Of a stretch of DNA of 64,000 nt, positions 55,800-64,000 are shown piece by piece. Source of the DNA: Bermanella marisrubri (GTDB taxonomy: Bacteria; Pseudomonadota; Gammaproteobacteria; Pseudomonadales; Oceanobacteraceae). Below the pieces are notes generated by a model, which saw only the letters and a list, made by a program, of their open reading frames with translations, made no database searches and was not told the DNA's origin. The translations under genes were made by a program, and so were the position numbers. Numbering within the stretch: position 1 is the first letter of the stretch; each line of letters starts with the position of its first letter. Location of the stretch: positions 2,941,001 to 3,005,000 of the forward strand of contig NZ_CP051183.1 in the NCBI RefSeq assembly GCF_012295615.1, written 5' to 3'.

Positions 55800-56513
55800 A
55801 TGGATATTTCAAGTAACCCAGCAATAGCATCTTCAGTACAACCATCAGAGCCTAGTAAGTTTCTCAAGACAGATCCTGAAACTTTAGAAAGCTTAGTAAA
55901 GGTAAATAGAGGTGAAGGTAGGTACACCCAAGCGGAATGGGCACCATACAGCAAGCTTGCTGGTGAGGCACAAATAGGAATGACAAGTGCCAGTGAAAAA
56001 ATGCGCGAGCTATACACTGGCGTCCAAAATGACTTACTAAAAAAAGCACCAGACCTAATGGAAAAAGATTGGGATTTCTCTGTGGATAGCAAAGGTGAGC
56101 TAGTGATTATCGAAGAGCGAGACAAGCTAAGCGATATTGAAAAAATGACACTGAAAGACATACTAGAAGACAATGGCGTGGGCGATGCCATGAACAAGCT
56201 AGCTGACCATATTATAAATTGGGGCGTAGGTATGAGAGGGCCAGAAGAGATTGCAGACTTTGGTGGCTTAGAGCGTTACGACATAAACAAAGAGAACTTC
56301 AAGGATATTATCTTTGGCCGCGAGTTAATGCTGAATATGAAAATTGACAGTCATACGAAGTTAACCGATAAGCAAATGGTGGAGCACGCTGGGACAGCTA
56401 GCCGTAGTAGATTAGCTCAATGGAACGCAATAGGTTCTTACAACGAGGGAAAGCAGCCCGCAGCAAATCTGATTTCATCCCAGATAATGATGCGGGCTGT
56501 TGAAAAATACTAG
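55800..56513 (+). CDS. Unknown protein, KDWDF family, paralogue 3
   Basis: 237 aa, closest to paralogue 1. Shared stretches: WAPYSKLAGEAQIGMTSASE (YRPYSNLMGDSQLG in copy 1), the core LMEKDWDFSVDSKGELVIIE, KLADHIINWGVGMRGPEE, NKENFKDIIFGRELMLNMKI, SYNEGKQ, and the end QIMMRAVEKY. No signal peptide or membrane helix. An AAGGA site is 8 bp upstream of the ATG. Own leader resembles that of paralogue 2; 3' flank is shared with paralogue 1. Function unknown. Confidence 0.85.
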   Translation: MDISSNPAIASSVQPSEPSKFLKTDPETLESLVKVNRGEGRYTQAEWAPYSKLAGEAQIGMTSASEKMRELYTGVQNDLLKKAPDLMEKDWDFSVDSKGELVIIEERDKLSDIEKMTLKDILEDNGVGDAMNKLADHIINWGVGMRGPEEIADFGGLERYDINKENFKDIIFGRELMLNMKIDSHTKLTDKQMVEHAGTASRSRLAQWNAIGSYNEGKQPAANLISSQIMMRAVEKY

Positions 56514-56533
56514 TTAACTCCTATACCTAGGAC
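56481..56533 (+). repeat. Duplicated 3' segment, copy 2
   Basis: Partner of 54238-54290 (3 mismatches in 53 bp), again spanning the gene end and 20 bp of downstream DNA. Confidence 0.9.
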
Positions 56534-56765
56534 TGAAAACTTAGGGCTTGAAGAGCAAGACGCTATTTTATTACGAGGCGGATAAACACAGATGCGTAAA
56601 CACCCCTATATTTTCAAAAAGCAATAGCCCCTATGTGACCTACCTTAATATAAAAATTAACCATAAAGTTATTGTATATAATACGACTCATCTAATTAAA
56701 ATAGCTAATGTAAAGTAAAAACTTGCCGATAAAGGGCTATACGAGGTGCCATATAGACGGTAAAA

Positions 56766-57935
56766 ATGATGGATAATTACTATAACGTTTTTACATCACA
56801 GTCTCTGAAATTTAACCCTCAGGATGTAACGTCTACTCCCTTAGCCAGCGAAGAAAGGGCTACTCTTAAAGATAAGATTGCCAAAGCTTCCCAGCAGGAC
56901 TCCTCAGGTGTAAGGATATCTATATCAAATGACGCTAAGCAACTTAGCGAAACTACTTCGATTGAGAAAACAGAAAAGAATCGTGTTTTCGAACCGTTAC
57001 CTGGTGTAATGGTAAAACAAGAATCCATTTCTTATCTCAATGAATATGACAATATGGATAAAAGAATCAGTATGGTAGAGGTTCTTAATACCGATAATCC
57101 GCCAGAATCTAGCTCGTTGAGTAAATTGCTTCAGAATTTTGAAAAGCAAGATATTAGCTTAACTAACATATTAAGTAATGCAGGCGCTTTAGAGAGTAAC
57201 GGTAAGGATGTAACGATAAGTGGACGCGTAGAGATTGGGGACTTTAGAGGAGGAGATTTTTTATTCGATGATAATGGGAATATTATCGCTCAGAAATTCA
57301 CTGGTTCAATTATGAGAGAGAGCAACGAAACCCAAAGCATTTACAATATCGTAACAGAAAGCGGGAAACAAATAAAAATAGAACTTAATGTAAAAGATAA
57401 AATAAATACAATGGGTTCTAATGGCATGTCTCGAGATATCAATATTAGCTATCAGTCAACCAAAGAGTTAACTAATGAGGAAAATACTGCAGTTAAAACA
57501 GTATTAAATGAACTAGGAGAAATCAGCACTCAGTTCCAAGGCGAAACCAGTATTAATTCAAATCAGATTAAGGAGTTGTCTGAAGCTCTATCAGAGTCAA
57601 ATTCAGTTATTAAGTCGTTCGACGGGAATTTGAACTTTGAAGTTGGTGGATTTCAACGAAAAATTAACTTATCTAGCAATAGTGAGAACCCACTATCGGT
57701 TTTAACTACAGAAAGTGGAATGAATGAAAAGTTTGAAAGCTCGATTGTAAGTGGTAGCTTTTTAAAATCAAAGATGGGTGATATTTCAACTGATTCTGAA
57801 TATAAAAAGCAAAACAAGTTAGTATTAGATATCACACAAGAAAAAACTGACATATATATTCCGGCAGTATCTTTTAACAATCAAAATGCAGATAACTTAG
57901 ACTCGAAGTATATAACAACATTTTTAGAAGAGTAG
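56766..57935 (+). CDS. Unrecognised Ser/Asn/Glu-rich protein
   Basis: 389 aa, strongly polar, rich in Ser, Asn, Glu and Lys, with low G+C compared with the flanks. Contains SGVRISISNDAKQLSETTSI, a motif style seen near the N-terminus of some flagellum-associated proteins, then predicted alternating beta/helix text (GRVEIGDFRGGDFLFDDNGN). No signal peptide, membrane helix or catalytic motif. It does not carry the KDWDF core, but the DDNGNIIAQKF hairpin is similar in style. Co-located with the three paralogues, so perhaps part of the same system. Function unknown. Confidence 0.75.
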   Translation: MMDNYYNVFTSQSLKFNPQDVTSTPLASEERATLKDKIAKASQQDSSGVRISISNDAKQLSETTSIEKTEKNRVFEPLPGVMVKQESISYLNEYDNMDKRISMVEVLNTDNPPESSSLSKLLQNFEKQDISLTNILSNAGALESNGKDVTISGRVEIGDFRGGDFLFDDNGNIIAQKFTGSIMRESNETQSIYNIVTESGKQIKIELNVKDKINTMGSNGMSRDINISYQSTKELTNEENTAVKTVLNELGEISTQFQGETSINSNQIKELSEALSESNSVIKSFDGNLNFEVGGFQRKINLSSNSENPLSVLTTESGMNEKFESSIVSGSFLKSKMGDISTDSEYKKQNKLVLDITQEKTDIYIPAVSFNNQNADNLDSKYITTFLEE

Positions 57936-57948
57936 AAGTAAGCTTACT

Positions 57949-58053
57949 TTATTCTAGATCACGCATTGACGATTTTTCCAGCTCATTAGTTCCGGCAGCA
58001 AGAGACTGTAACCAATTTAGTGATTCTTCATTCACAAATTGAATAAAATCCGG
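57949..58053 (-). pseudogene. Possible short gene remnant
   Basis: A 34-residue minus-strand frame without start: DFIQFVNEESLNWLQSLAAG then TNELEKSSMRDLE and a stop. It reads like the C-terminus of a helical protein. The upstream frame is closed by a stop. Weak evidence on its own. Confidence 0.25.
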
Positions 58054-58202
58054 CTAATCACATTACATATAACTTCCAACGATAACCCGCAAAACCGTCA
58101 ATAAAATCTGATATAACCCGATTAAGCAATAATGCGTGTATTCTTTTCGGCGATTTCACCTAAGCTATCTATACTGAGTTTGTACTCAATAGAATAGTCA
58201 GT

Positions 58203-60416
58203 ATGGATAGCAATTTATTACACGCATTGACAGCATTGTATGCTCTTGAAAGTCGCCAACAGCTGCGTCTGCAAGGCATAAAAATACTATTGGAAACACA
58301 GGCTTTCTCTGAGGTTAGTATCAACCCTAAGCCTTGCATTGAGCACAATAAACAATGTCTAGACCTTGGGGCTGGCTATTTCTTTAATTACTTGCCCTCT
58401 GCGGATAAACAACAAATCGCCGAAGCACTCACTAAAGCATTCCGTAGTCAGTACCTTGCCTGCCATGCGACGACGCAAACCCATGCATTGGAGCAAATTG
58501 AGAGGCTTTCACATGTTGGCTATTGGCGCTGGCATGTATCAGAGAATCGGGTTTTCTACAGTCCGCAATGGAAAGCCATGCTGGGTTATGAAGATAATGA
58601 GATTAAGTCTGATTTCAGTGCATGGGAAAACCTGCTTCATCCAGACGATCGTGCAGAAGCTGAACGTCAAGTCGCTTATTTTTTCAGCCATCCACACGCG
58701 ACCAACATTGTAGAGTTCCGTTTACAATGTAAGAACGGACAATATCGAACGATTATATCCAAAGGCAGAGTCGAATCTCTGCAAGCAGATAATCAAACAC
58801 CCGATATCATTTTTGGCATTCACTTTCCCGCCGATGAACTGAAAGGTTCCCAAGAAGATCACCAGCGATTAACCACACAACTCAATCGAGAGCGCACATT
58901 AAGAGCAAGGGCCGGAGAAATTGCCGATATCGGTTTTTGGGAGGTCAATCTTGATACTGGTTACATTTATTGGAATAAGAAAACCCGATTAATTCACGGT
59001 GTAGACGAAAACTATAAACCTGACTTGGAAACGGCTATCGAGTTCTATAAAGCTGGCTATTCTCGCGACACCATTACACAAGCCGTTCAAACTTGTCTTG
59101 AACACGGTACGCCATACGACGTCGAGCTAGAGATCGTGGACATACATGGTAACGAGAAATGGGTCCGCGCAATAGGTATTAAGGACGACAGCAGTGACGA
59201 GCTGAGAATGTTTGGTTTATTCCAAGACGTTGACCAACGCAAACGCGCCATTAGTGAATTAGAGCAAGCACGTCACGCTGCAGAAGAGGCTAATCGCGCA
59301 AAAAGTGTTTTTCTAGCCAGTATGAGTCATGAATTACGCACCCCAATGAACGGCGTACTAGGGATGCTGCAATTAATGGAAGGCAGCGTAAAACAAGAAG
59401 TGAACAAACGTCGATTACAGATTGCCAGTAACAGCGCCAAAAACTTACTGACCATCTTGGATGACATCTTAGACTTTTCTCGCATTGAAGCAGGGAAATT
59501 AGTGCTCGATTCCACTGAATTTTCTATGTCAGAATTGCTTTCATCGTTGCAAGAATTGTTCAACATCGAGGTCGAAAAGAAGCGAAGTACCATTCATATA
59601 GAGAATTTACTGCAACACGATATGTACTGGGGAGATGAAGGTCGTATCCGTCAGATGCTCATTAACCTGATTGGTAACGCGAACAAATTCACCCAAAATG
59701 GACAAATTATAGTAAGAGCCCAATCAGGAGAGAATCGTGATTTAAAACTTTCTGTTCAAGATACTGGAATAGGTATTCCAAGCGACCGTCTGGGACAGAT
59801 CTTTGAATCGTTTACGCAAGCTGACTCCTCTACTACTCGCCAGTATGGAGGCTCTGGGCTGGGCCTTACCATCTGTAAGCGTTTAAGCGAACTGATGAAT
59901 GGAACAATAAGTGTGATCAGCGAACAGGGTAAAGGCAGTGAATTCACGCTACATTTACCACTTAGAGAAGCTGAATGCCGTCAAAGGACCGACCAAAACG
60001 TGACATTCCTCCCCCCCGTTTTAAGCCTTGATAAATCAAACATTTTACTTGTCGAGGACAATGAAATTAATCAGATCGTGGTATCCGACATGCTGAAGGA
60101 CTTGGACGCTCAAATTGAAATTTGTAATAACGGTAAAGAAGCCATTGATTTCTTACAGTCCACGGAGACACAGTTTGACTGCGTATTAATGGACTGCCAG
60201 ATGCCAGTCATGGATGGCTATGAAGCAACCTGCGCTATTCGACGCGGTGTGGCTGGAGAGGCGTGGACAAACGTTCCCATCATAGCGCTAACCGCTAACG
60301 CCATGCACGGAGATAAGGAGAAGTGTCTTGACGCAGGCATGTCTGATTATTTAAGCAAACCTGTCGACATGAGCGATTTACAAAAAGCGATCTCTCCTTT
60401 TTTAAAAATCAAATAG
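58203..60416 (+). CDS. Hybrid sensor histidine kinase with two PAS domains and a receiver
   Basis: 737 aa, no clear transmembrane helix, so cytosolic. Order: unassigned N-terminus (1-~95), PAS (~98-210, VGYWRWHVSENRVFYSPQWK), PAS (~235-345, IGFWEVNLDTGYIYWNKKTR), HisKA with H376 (ASMSHELRTPMNG), HATPase (LIGNANKF, DTGIGIP, GGSGLGLT), receiver with phospho-acceptor D664 (VLMDCQMPVMDG). No HPt domain. The output is unknown: no regulator gene adjoins on this strand. Ends 10 bp from the convergent kefB-like gene. Confidence 0.95.
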   Translation: MDSNLLHALTALYALESRQQLRLQGIKILLETQAFSEVSINPKPCIEHNKQCLDLGAGYFFNYLPSADKQQIAEALTKAFRSQYLACHATTQTHALEQIERLSHVGYWRWHVSENRVFYSPQWKAMLGYEDNEIKSDFSAWENLLHPDDRAEAERQVAYFFSHPHATNIVEFRLQCKNGQYRTIISKGRVESLQADNQTPDIIFGIHFPADELKGSQEDHQRLTTQLNRERTLRARAGEIADIGFWEVNLDTGYIYWNKKTRLIHGVDENYKPDLETAIEFYKAGYSRDTITQAVQTCLEHGTPYDVELEIVDIHGNEKWVRAIGIKDDSSDELRMFGLFQDVDQRKRAISELEQARHAAEEANRAKSVFLASMSHELRTPMNGVLGMLQLMEGSVKQEVNKRRLQIASNSAKNLLTILDDILDFSRIEAGKLVLDSTEFSMSELLSSLQELFNIEVEKKRSTIHIENLLQHDMYWGDEGRIRQMLINLIGNANKFTQNGQIIVRAQSGENRDLKLSVQDTGIGIPSDRLGQIFESFTQADSSTTRQYGGSGLGLTICKRLSELMNGTISVISEQGKGSEFTLHLPLREAECRQRTDQNVTFLPPVLSLDKSNILLVEDNEINQIVVSDMLKDLDAQIEICNNGKEAIDFLQSTETQFDCVLMDCQMPVMDGYEATCAIRRGVAGEAWTNVPIIALTANAMHGDKEKCLDAGMSDYLSKPVDMSDLQKAISPFLKIK

Positions 60417-60426
60417 ACAACTCAAA

Positions 60427-62358
60427 TTAGTCGGCACTTTTTTTATCATCTAGTTCTTTTAGCAAGCCTTCTTCATAGTTTTTAGGTGGAGGAGTCCAAC
60501 CGCGTTCACTCTTGGCATGAGCATCGTCTCTCTCTTCATCCATGGCATGGTTAATTTGCTTCTCTAATTCCATGAAGAGCTCTCGATAATGAGAGGTAAA
60601 GCCACCATCATCCATCGTCTCACGCCACACCTTGTACAACTTAGGTTTTTGTTTGCGCTCCAGTTCTTCAAAGGTTTGCATATTCTGCAACGCAGAAAAT
60701 GGATGCATACCTGATTCCACTAAAGCCTGACGACCAAGCTGCAATGCCGAATGATAGGTTTCGCTAATGACACAATCTGCACCAGATTTTTCTAAAGTAT
60801 AACCATGACCACGATCGAACGCGCGCGCCAAGATACGAATATCCGAGCGAATAGAGCGAATATATCTCACCATATCAACTGCTTGATCTCGCTGATCGAT
60901 AGCAACCACCACCATGCTTGCTTCCTCTATACCAGCAGTGTGTAAAAGCTTAGGATCACTAGCATCACCAAAATAGCTTTTTATATTAATCCGACGCATA
61001 AGATCCACTTGCGCACTCTGATAATCTAAAACCGTAGTAGGAATGTCGTTAGCTATAAGCAACCGATTGACGATCTGGCCAAAACGACCACTACCCGCAA
61101 TGATAACAGGATGCTGTTCTTCAATTTCATCCGCTTTTTGCTCGCCTTTTTGTCGATAATTCGGCACCACCACTTTTTCATAAAAAATGAAAAGGCCGGG
61201 TGTTAGGAACATTGACAATGCAACCGGCAGAGACAACAACTGCTTCAACTCATTTGAGATAATAAAGTTCTGTGCGGAGAAATTCAGTAAGACGAAACCA
61301 AATTCACCGGCTTGGGCCATTGCCAAAGTAAATAGCCAAAGGTTACTGCCATACACGTTAAATATACGACCCAGGCCATACAAAATAATCCCTTTAACTA
61401 AAATAATTCCGATTGTCATGGCTGCGATAGCAAACCATTCTTGCTGTAACAGGTTAAGATTAATACCCGCGCCAACCGTGATAAAAAATAAGCCAAGTAG
61501 CAATCCTTTAAAAGGCTCAATGTGGCTTTCTAATTCAGGACGAAACTCGCTATTGGCCAACACTACCCCTGCCAAAAAAGCACCTAACGCAGGAGACAAT
61601 CCCACCAATGACATCAACGCTGCAATACCGATGACAATGAACAGAGCGCTGGTTGTAAACATTTCTCGCAAACCCGAATCAGCGATAAAACGAAACAAGG
61701 GATACGATAAATAGTGACCACCAACGACAACAAAACCAATAGCAGCTAGCACCACCAAACCATAACTCCAGCCAGATAAGTGGTCCACAAGAGAATATCC
61801 ATGGGCACCATGTCCTGCTGCAGCCGTAGCGCTTTCCATTAAGTCGCTTGACGCCAACAGAGGCAGCAAGGCCAGCATAGGAATGACTGCAATGTCCTGA
61901 AAAAGCAAAACACTGAAAGACGTTTTTGCCCCTTCGGTTTTGGTCAATTGTTTTTCATTAAAGGTTTGTAAGACAATAGCAGTGGACGACAGAGAAAAAA
62001 TCAAACCAACACTCAGTGCCGTACTAGCATTAAGCCCGGCTAACCAGGCGATAATCGCAACTAAAATTGTGGTTAACGCCACTTGTAATCCGCCAAGGCC
62101 AAGCAACCGATTGCGCATTCCCCAGAGCTCTTTTGGATCAAGCTCTAGCCCAACCAAAAACAGCATCATCACTACGCCAAATTCGGCAAAATGCTGAATG
62201 GTATCTGTTTCACTGCCTACTAACCCTAAAACAGGACCGATAACCAAACCTGCAATCAAATAACCTAAAACTGAACCTAAACCCAGACGTCGAGCCAAAG
62301 GTACAGCTATCACCGCTGCACACAAGTAAATGAAGGCTTGTATAAAATATTCTGTCAT
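60427..62358 (-). CDS. KefB/KefC-like CPA2 potassium:proton antiporter with TrkA-N domain
   Basis: 643 aa. About 12 membrane helices (1-~390) of the CPA2 family, with GLELDPKELWGMRNRLLGLG and SLVGLSPALGAFLAGVVLAN. Then a regulatory TrkA-N/KTN domain (PVIIAGSGRFGQIVNRLLIA) and a polar tail. Potassium efflux with proton entry, usually gated by glutathione adducts. Its ATG overlaps the stop of the kefG-like gene by 4 bp, as in a kefG-kefB pair. The start at 62358 is chosen because of this coupling. Confidence 0.93.
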   Translation of the reverse strand: MTEYFIQAFIYLCAAVIAVPLARRLGLGSVLGYLIAGLVIGPVLGLVGSETDTIQHFAEFGVVMMLFLVGLELDPKELWGMRNRLLGLGGLQVALTTILVAIIAWLAGLNASTALSVGLIFSLSSTAIVLQTFNEKQLTKTEGAKTSFSVLLFQDIAVIPMLALLPLLASSDLMESATAAAGHGAHGYSLVDHLSGWSYGLVVLAAIGFVVVGGHYLSYPLFRFIADSGLREMFTTSALFIVIGIAALMSLVGLSPALGAFLAGVVLANSEFRPELESHIEPFKGLLLGLFFITVGAGINLNLLQQEWFAIAAMTIGIILVKGIILYGLGRIFNVYGSNLWLFTLAMAQAGEFGFVLLNFSAQNFIISNELKQLLSLPVALSMFLTPGLFIFYEKVVVPNYRQKGEQKADEIEEQHPVIIAGSGRFGQIVNRLLIANDIPTTVLDYQSAQVDLMRRINIKSYFGDASDPKLLHTAGIEEASMVVVAIDQRDQAVDMVRYIRSIRSDIRILARAFDRGHGYTLEKSGADCVISETYHSALQLGRQALVESGMHPFSALQNMQTFEELERKQKPKLYKVWRETMDDGGFTSHYRELFMELEKQINHAMDEERDDAHAKSERGWTPPPKNYEEGLLKELDDKKSAD

Positions 62359-62963
62359 GACGATGCGCCTCCAAGATCGCGATTCCAATCATTGAGTTTA
62401 GCGAGGCTTTGGCATGCCTGTATATCCAATGTCTCTTCTACAAGCGCCTTCAACAGCATCTGCCATTCACTAATGTGTTGCTGCAAACGACCGTCTTCTT
62501 TGGCTGTGCGTGAACTGAATAGTGCAAATGGAGGAAGGTAGTTCATCTTCGTAAGATAGGCGGTTTGCTCTAAGGGTTGCAGTAGCTGCAATATGGTAAA
62601 GTGATTATAGCCGTCAGTTTGATACGCCACTTCGGCTCCCCCTGCTGTTATTGCGCAAAAGAAATGTTTACCCTCTAGTGCCTTGCCCTCTTTGCCGTAG
62701 GCGAAACCGTACTCAAGCACAAGATCTTGCCATTCCTTCAATAAAGACGGCGTGGAATACCAATACAGTGGGAACATAAAAATAACCACATCATGCTCCA
62801 AAAGACGCTGCTGCTCACGATCAATGTTGATTCTAAAATCGGGATACTCCGCGTACAAATCAATGCAGGTCACACCTGGCATCTCACTAGATTGATATAG
62901 GGGCACATTTACTTCACTGCGCCCTTGAGAAGGATGGGCAAATAGTAACAGCACCTTCGCCAT
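62355..62963 (-). CDS. kefG: KefG/KefF-like NAD(P)H oxidoreductase, ancillary subunit of the potassium efflux system
   Basis: 202 aa, flavodoxin_2 fold. VLLLFAHPSQGRSEVNVPLY is the FMN-phosphate loop; HDVVIFMFPLYWYSTPSLLKEW and GKHFFCAITAGG are typical of the quinone-reductase/KefF-KefG family. In E. coli KefG is needed for full KefB activity and protects against electrophiles. First gene of the two-gene operon, stop/start overlap ATGA with the transporter. Confidence 0.92.
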   Translation of the reverse strand: MAKVLLLFAHPSQGRSEVNVPLYQSSEMPGVTCIDLYAEYPDFRINIDREQQRLLEHDVVIFMFPLYWYSTPSLLKEWQDLVLEYGFAYGKEGKALEGKHFFCAITAGGAEVAYQTDGYNHFTILQLLQPLEQTAYLTKMNYLPPFALFSSRTAKEDGRLQQHISEWQMLLKALVEETLDIQACQSLAKLNDWNRDLGGASS

Positions 62964-63109
62964 GAAAGCCTCAGTATCGAATAGGATTAAACTATCATAA
63001 TAGCATTTGATTATATTAATTGCCCATGCGCCTAGACTTTCAAACTTTTTAGTATTGAAAACCGATTAGGGCAACACTGCGTAAATATGCATAAGATGAG
63101 GAGGCCCAC

Positions 63110-63679
63110 ATGCTACGAAGTACAATAACTCTGGCTTTCATGATTGGCGTTACTTTGATCGTCAGCTATCAAGCGAAAGCCGGTGAAGACAATACAAAAG
63201 ACTGCCCACAGTGGCTCGATATGACACTGCATAAACTGCATAGCAAGGAAACAGTAGATCTTTGCAGTGTTGTAACAGGCCACCCACTATTGATTGTCAA
63301 TACGGCCAGTCACTGCGGCTATACGAAGCAATTTTCTGGCTTAGAAGCTTTGCATCAAGATTTTCAAGATATGGGCTTGGTAATCATTGGTTTCCCGAGC
63401 AACAGTTTTAACCAAGAAGCCAGCAGCGAAGCAAAAACAGCCAGCGTATGCTTCAAAAATTTTGGTGTCACTTTCTTAATGAGTAAGCCGGTCAACGTTC
63501 GCGGTGAAGACGCTCACCCGGTATTTAAGCATCTTAATCAGCAGCGTGGAGAACCTTCATGGAACTTCAACAAATACCTGGTTTCCCCAAATGGCGAAGT
63601 GTTGAAACGCTATGAATCGAGTGTTACCCCCAGTTCGCAACGCTTACGCAATGATATTCGCACACAATTCTCCTTATGA
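63110..63679 (+). CDS. Exported glutathione peroxidase-like protein
   Basis: 189 aa with a signal peptide (~1-24, ending AKAG). Thioredoxin-fold peroxidase with C69 in NTASHCGYTKQFSGLEAL (Cys form, not Sec), IIGFPSNSF and the WNFNKYLVSP motif. Extra cysteines (C32, C52) in the mature N-terminus are unusual and suit a periplasmic disulfide. Protects the envelope from peroxides; the reductant is unknown, since glutathione is scarce there. An AGGAGG ribosome site precedes it. Overlaps the photolyase start by 4 bp. Confidence 0.92.
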   Translation: MLRSTITLAFMIGVTLIVSYQAKAGEDNTKDCPQWLDMTLHKLHSKETVDLCSVVTGHPLLIVNTASHCGYTKQFSGLEALHQDFQDMGLVIIGFPSNSFNQEASSEAKTASVCFKNFGVTFLMSKPVNVRGEDAHPVFKHLNQQRGEPSWNFNKYLVSPNGEVLKRYESSVTPSSQRLRNDIRTQFSL

Positions 63680-64000
63680 AACTATATCAACGTTCTCTAT
63701 TTGTCTTTAGTAAAGACCTAAGACTGCATGATCACCCAGGATTAAAACAAGCCAATGATCTCAGTGAGCGTTTGGCTTGTGTATATTTTCTGTCACCTTA
63801 CGAGTTTGAACCAAAAAGTTTTTCCGTTTGCCCAATGGGAAAGCAACGCTATGAGTTCTTACGGCAAGGCTTGTGCGATTTAAGAAACAGTTTAAATGAC
63901 ATTGATCACGAGCTGCATGTGTTTCAGGAGAAGGTGGCTCCAGGTCTCGAACGCATCATAGAACAAAACAAAATCGAGGCTGTATTCGCTTCACGATGCG
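63676..64000 (+). CDS. DNA photolyase/cryptochrome, N-terminal part, cut by window end
   Basis: First 108 codons only. Starts MKLYQRSLFVFSKDLRLHDH with PGL following: the photolyase N-terminal Rossmann domain (the usual DLR-x-x-DNPAL motif is here DLRLHDHPGL). CVYFLSPYEF and KQRYEFLRQGLCDLRNSL are typical of the antenna-binding domain; the C-terminal FAD domain lies outside. Whether it is a CPD photolyase, a (6-4) enzyme or a cryptochrome cannot be decided. Translationally coupled to the peroxidase gene. Confidence 0.88.
   Translation, partial: MKLYQRSLFVFSKDLRLHDHPGLKQANDLSERLACVYFLSPYEFEPKSFSVCPMGKQRYEFLRQGLCDLRNSLNDIDHELHVFQEKVAPGLERIIEQNKIEAVFASRC

Noticed and set aside
1-64000. tRNA, rRNA or CRISPR array
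   Set aside because: No cloverleaf with CCA-type ends, no rRNA-like tract and no regularly spaced short repeats were seen in reading the gaps.

Overview
The window looks like chromosome of a marine, aerobic gammaproteobacterium of Oceanospirillales type. The evidence is moderate G+C, best-fitting families such as FadE, HemH, LipA, GdhA, Bfr, KefG/KefB-like and an AcrB-type pump, and the nutrient-scavenging gene set (phytase, PhoX, TonB receptor, TorF porin). The assignment rests on gene content and style only. No rRNA, tRNA or CRISPR array was seen.

Layout. 0-6.2 kb: 3' part of an AraC regulator, fadE, an outer-membrane barrel, and a translationally coupled PAS protein plus chemoreceptor with a CZB zinc domain that together look like a split Aer. 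6.2-13.2 kb: a minus-strand operon dabB-dabA-cysD-sua5 with a divergent NhaR-like LysR gene; it links an inorganic-carbon pump to a bicarbonate-using tRNA-modification enzyme. 13.3-20.1 kb: poxB-like gene with MFS transporter, gdhA, a DASS transporter and a two-subunit bacterioferritin. 20.5-26 kb: class V aminotransferase divergent from a basic-amino-acid ABC operon in artPIQM order, an orphan binding protein and a 57-aa DUF6435 gene. 26-34.8 kb: hydrolase, RND efflux pair, HAD phosphatase, TorF porin, metallophosphoesterase, zinc alcohol dehydrogenase. 34.9-39.4 kb: tandem DsbA/HCCA-isomerase-like fusion, a nested-hairpin repeat, EamA exporter, a UPF0016 (Mn exporter) gene behind a yybP-ykoY riboswitch, and lipA.

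39.5-42 kb: an EAL-domain gene split by an IS1182-type insertion sequence whose ends and 3-bp target duplication can be read exactly. 42-53.1 kb: hemH, an amine oxidase, a phytate/organic-phosphate locus (PhoX, TonB receptor, beta-propeller phytase) with a Pho box, a degenerate GGDEF protein, an AraC regulator and a periplasmic metallo-beta-lactamase-fold protein. 53.1-58.2 kb: an AT-richer islet with three paralogous proteins of unknown function (sharing a KDWDF core), a fourth unrecognised protein, duplicated flanking DNA and remnants of decayed minus-strand genes. This is the best candidate for something undescribed. 58.2-64 kb: hybrid histidine kinase, KefG/KefB-like potassium efflux pair, an exported glutathione peroxidase and the start of a photolyase/cryptochrome gene.

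Likely working units: dabBA-cysD-sua5; poxB-MFS; bfr-bfr; the ABC operon; adaptor-RND-HAD; phoX-TonB receptor-phytase; GGDEF-AraC; kefG-kefB; gpx-photolyase. All functional calls come from reading motifs by eye, without database searches.
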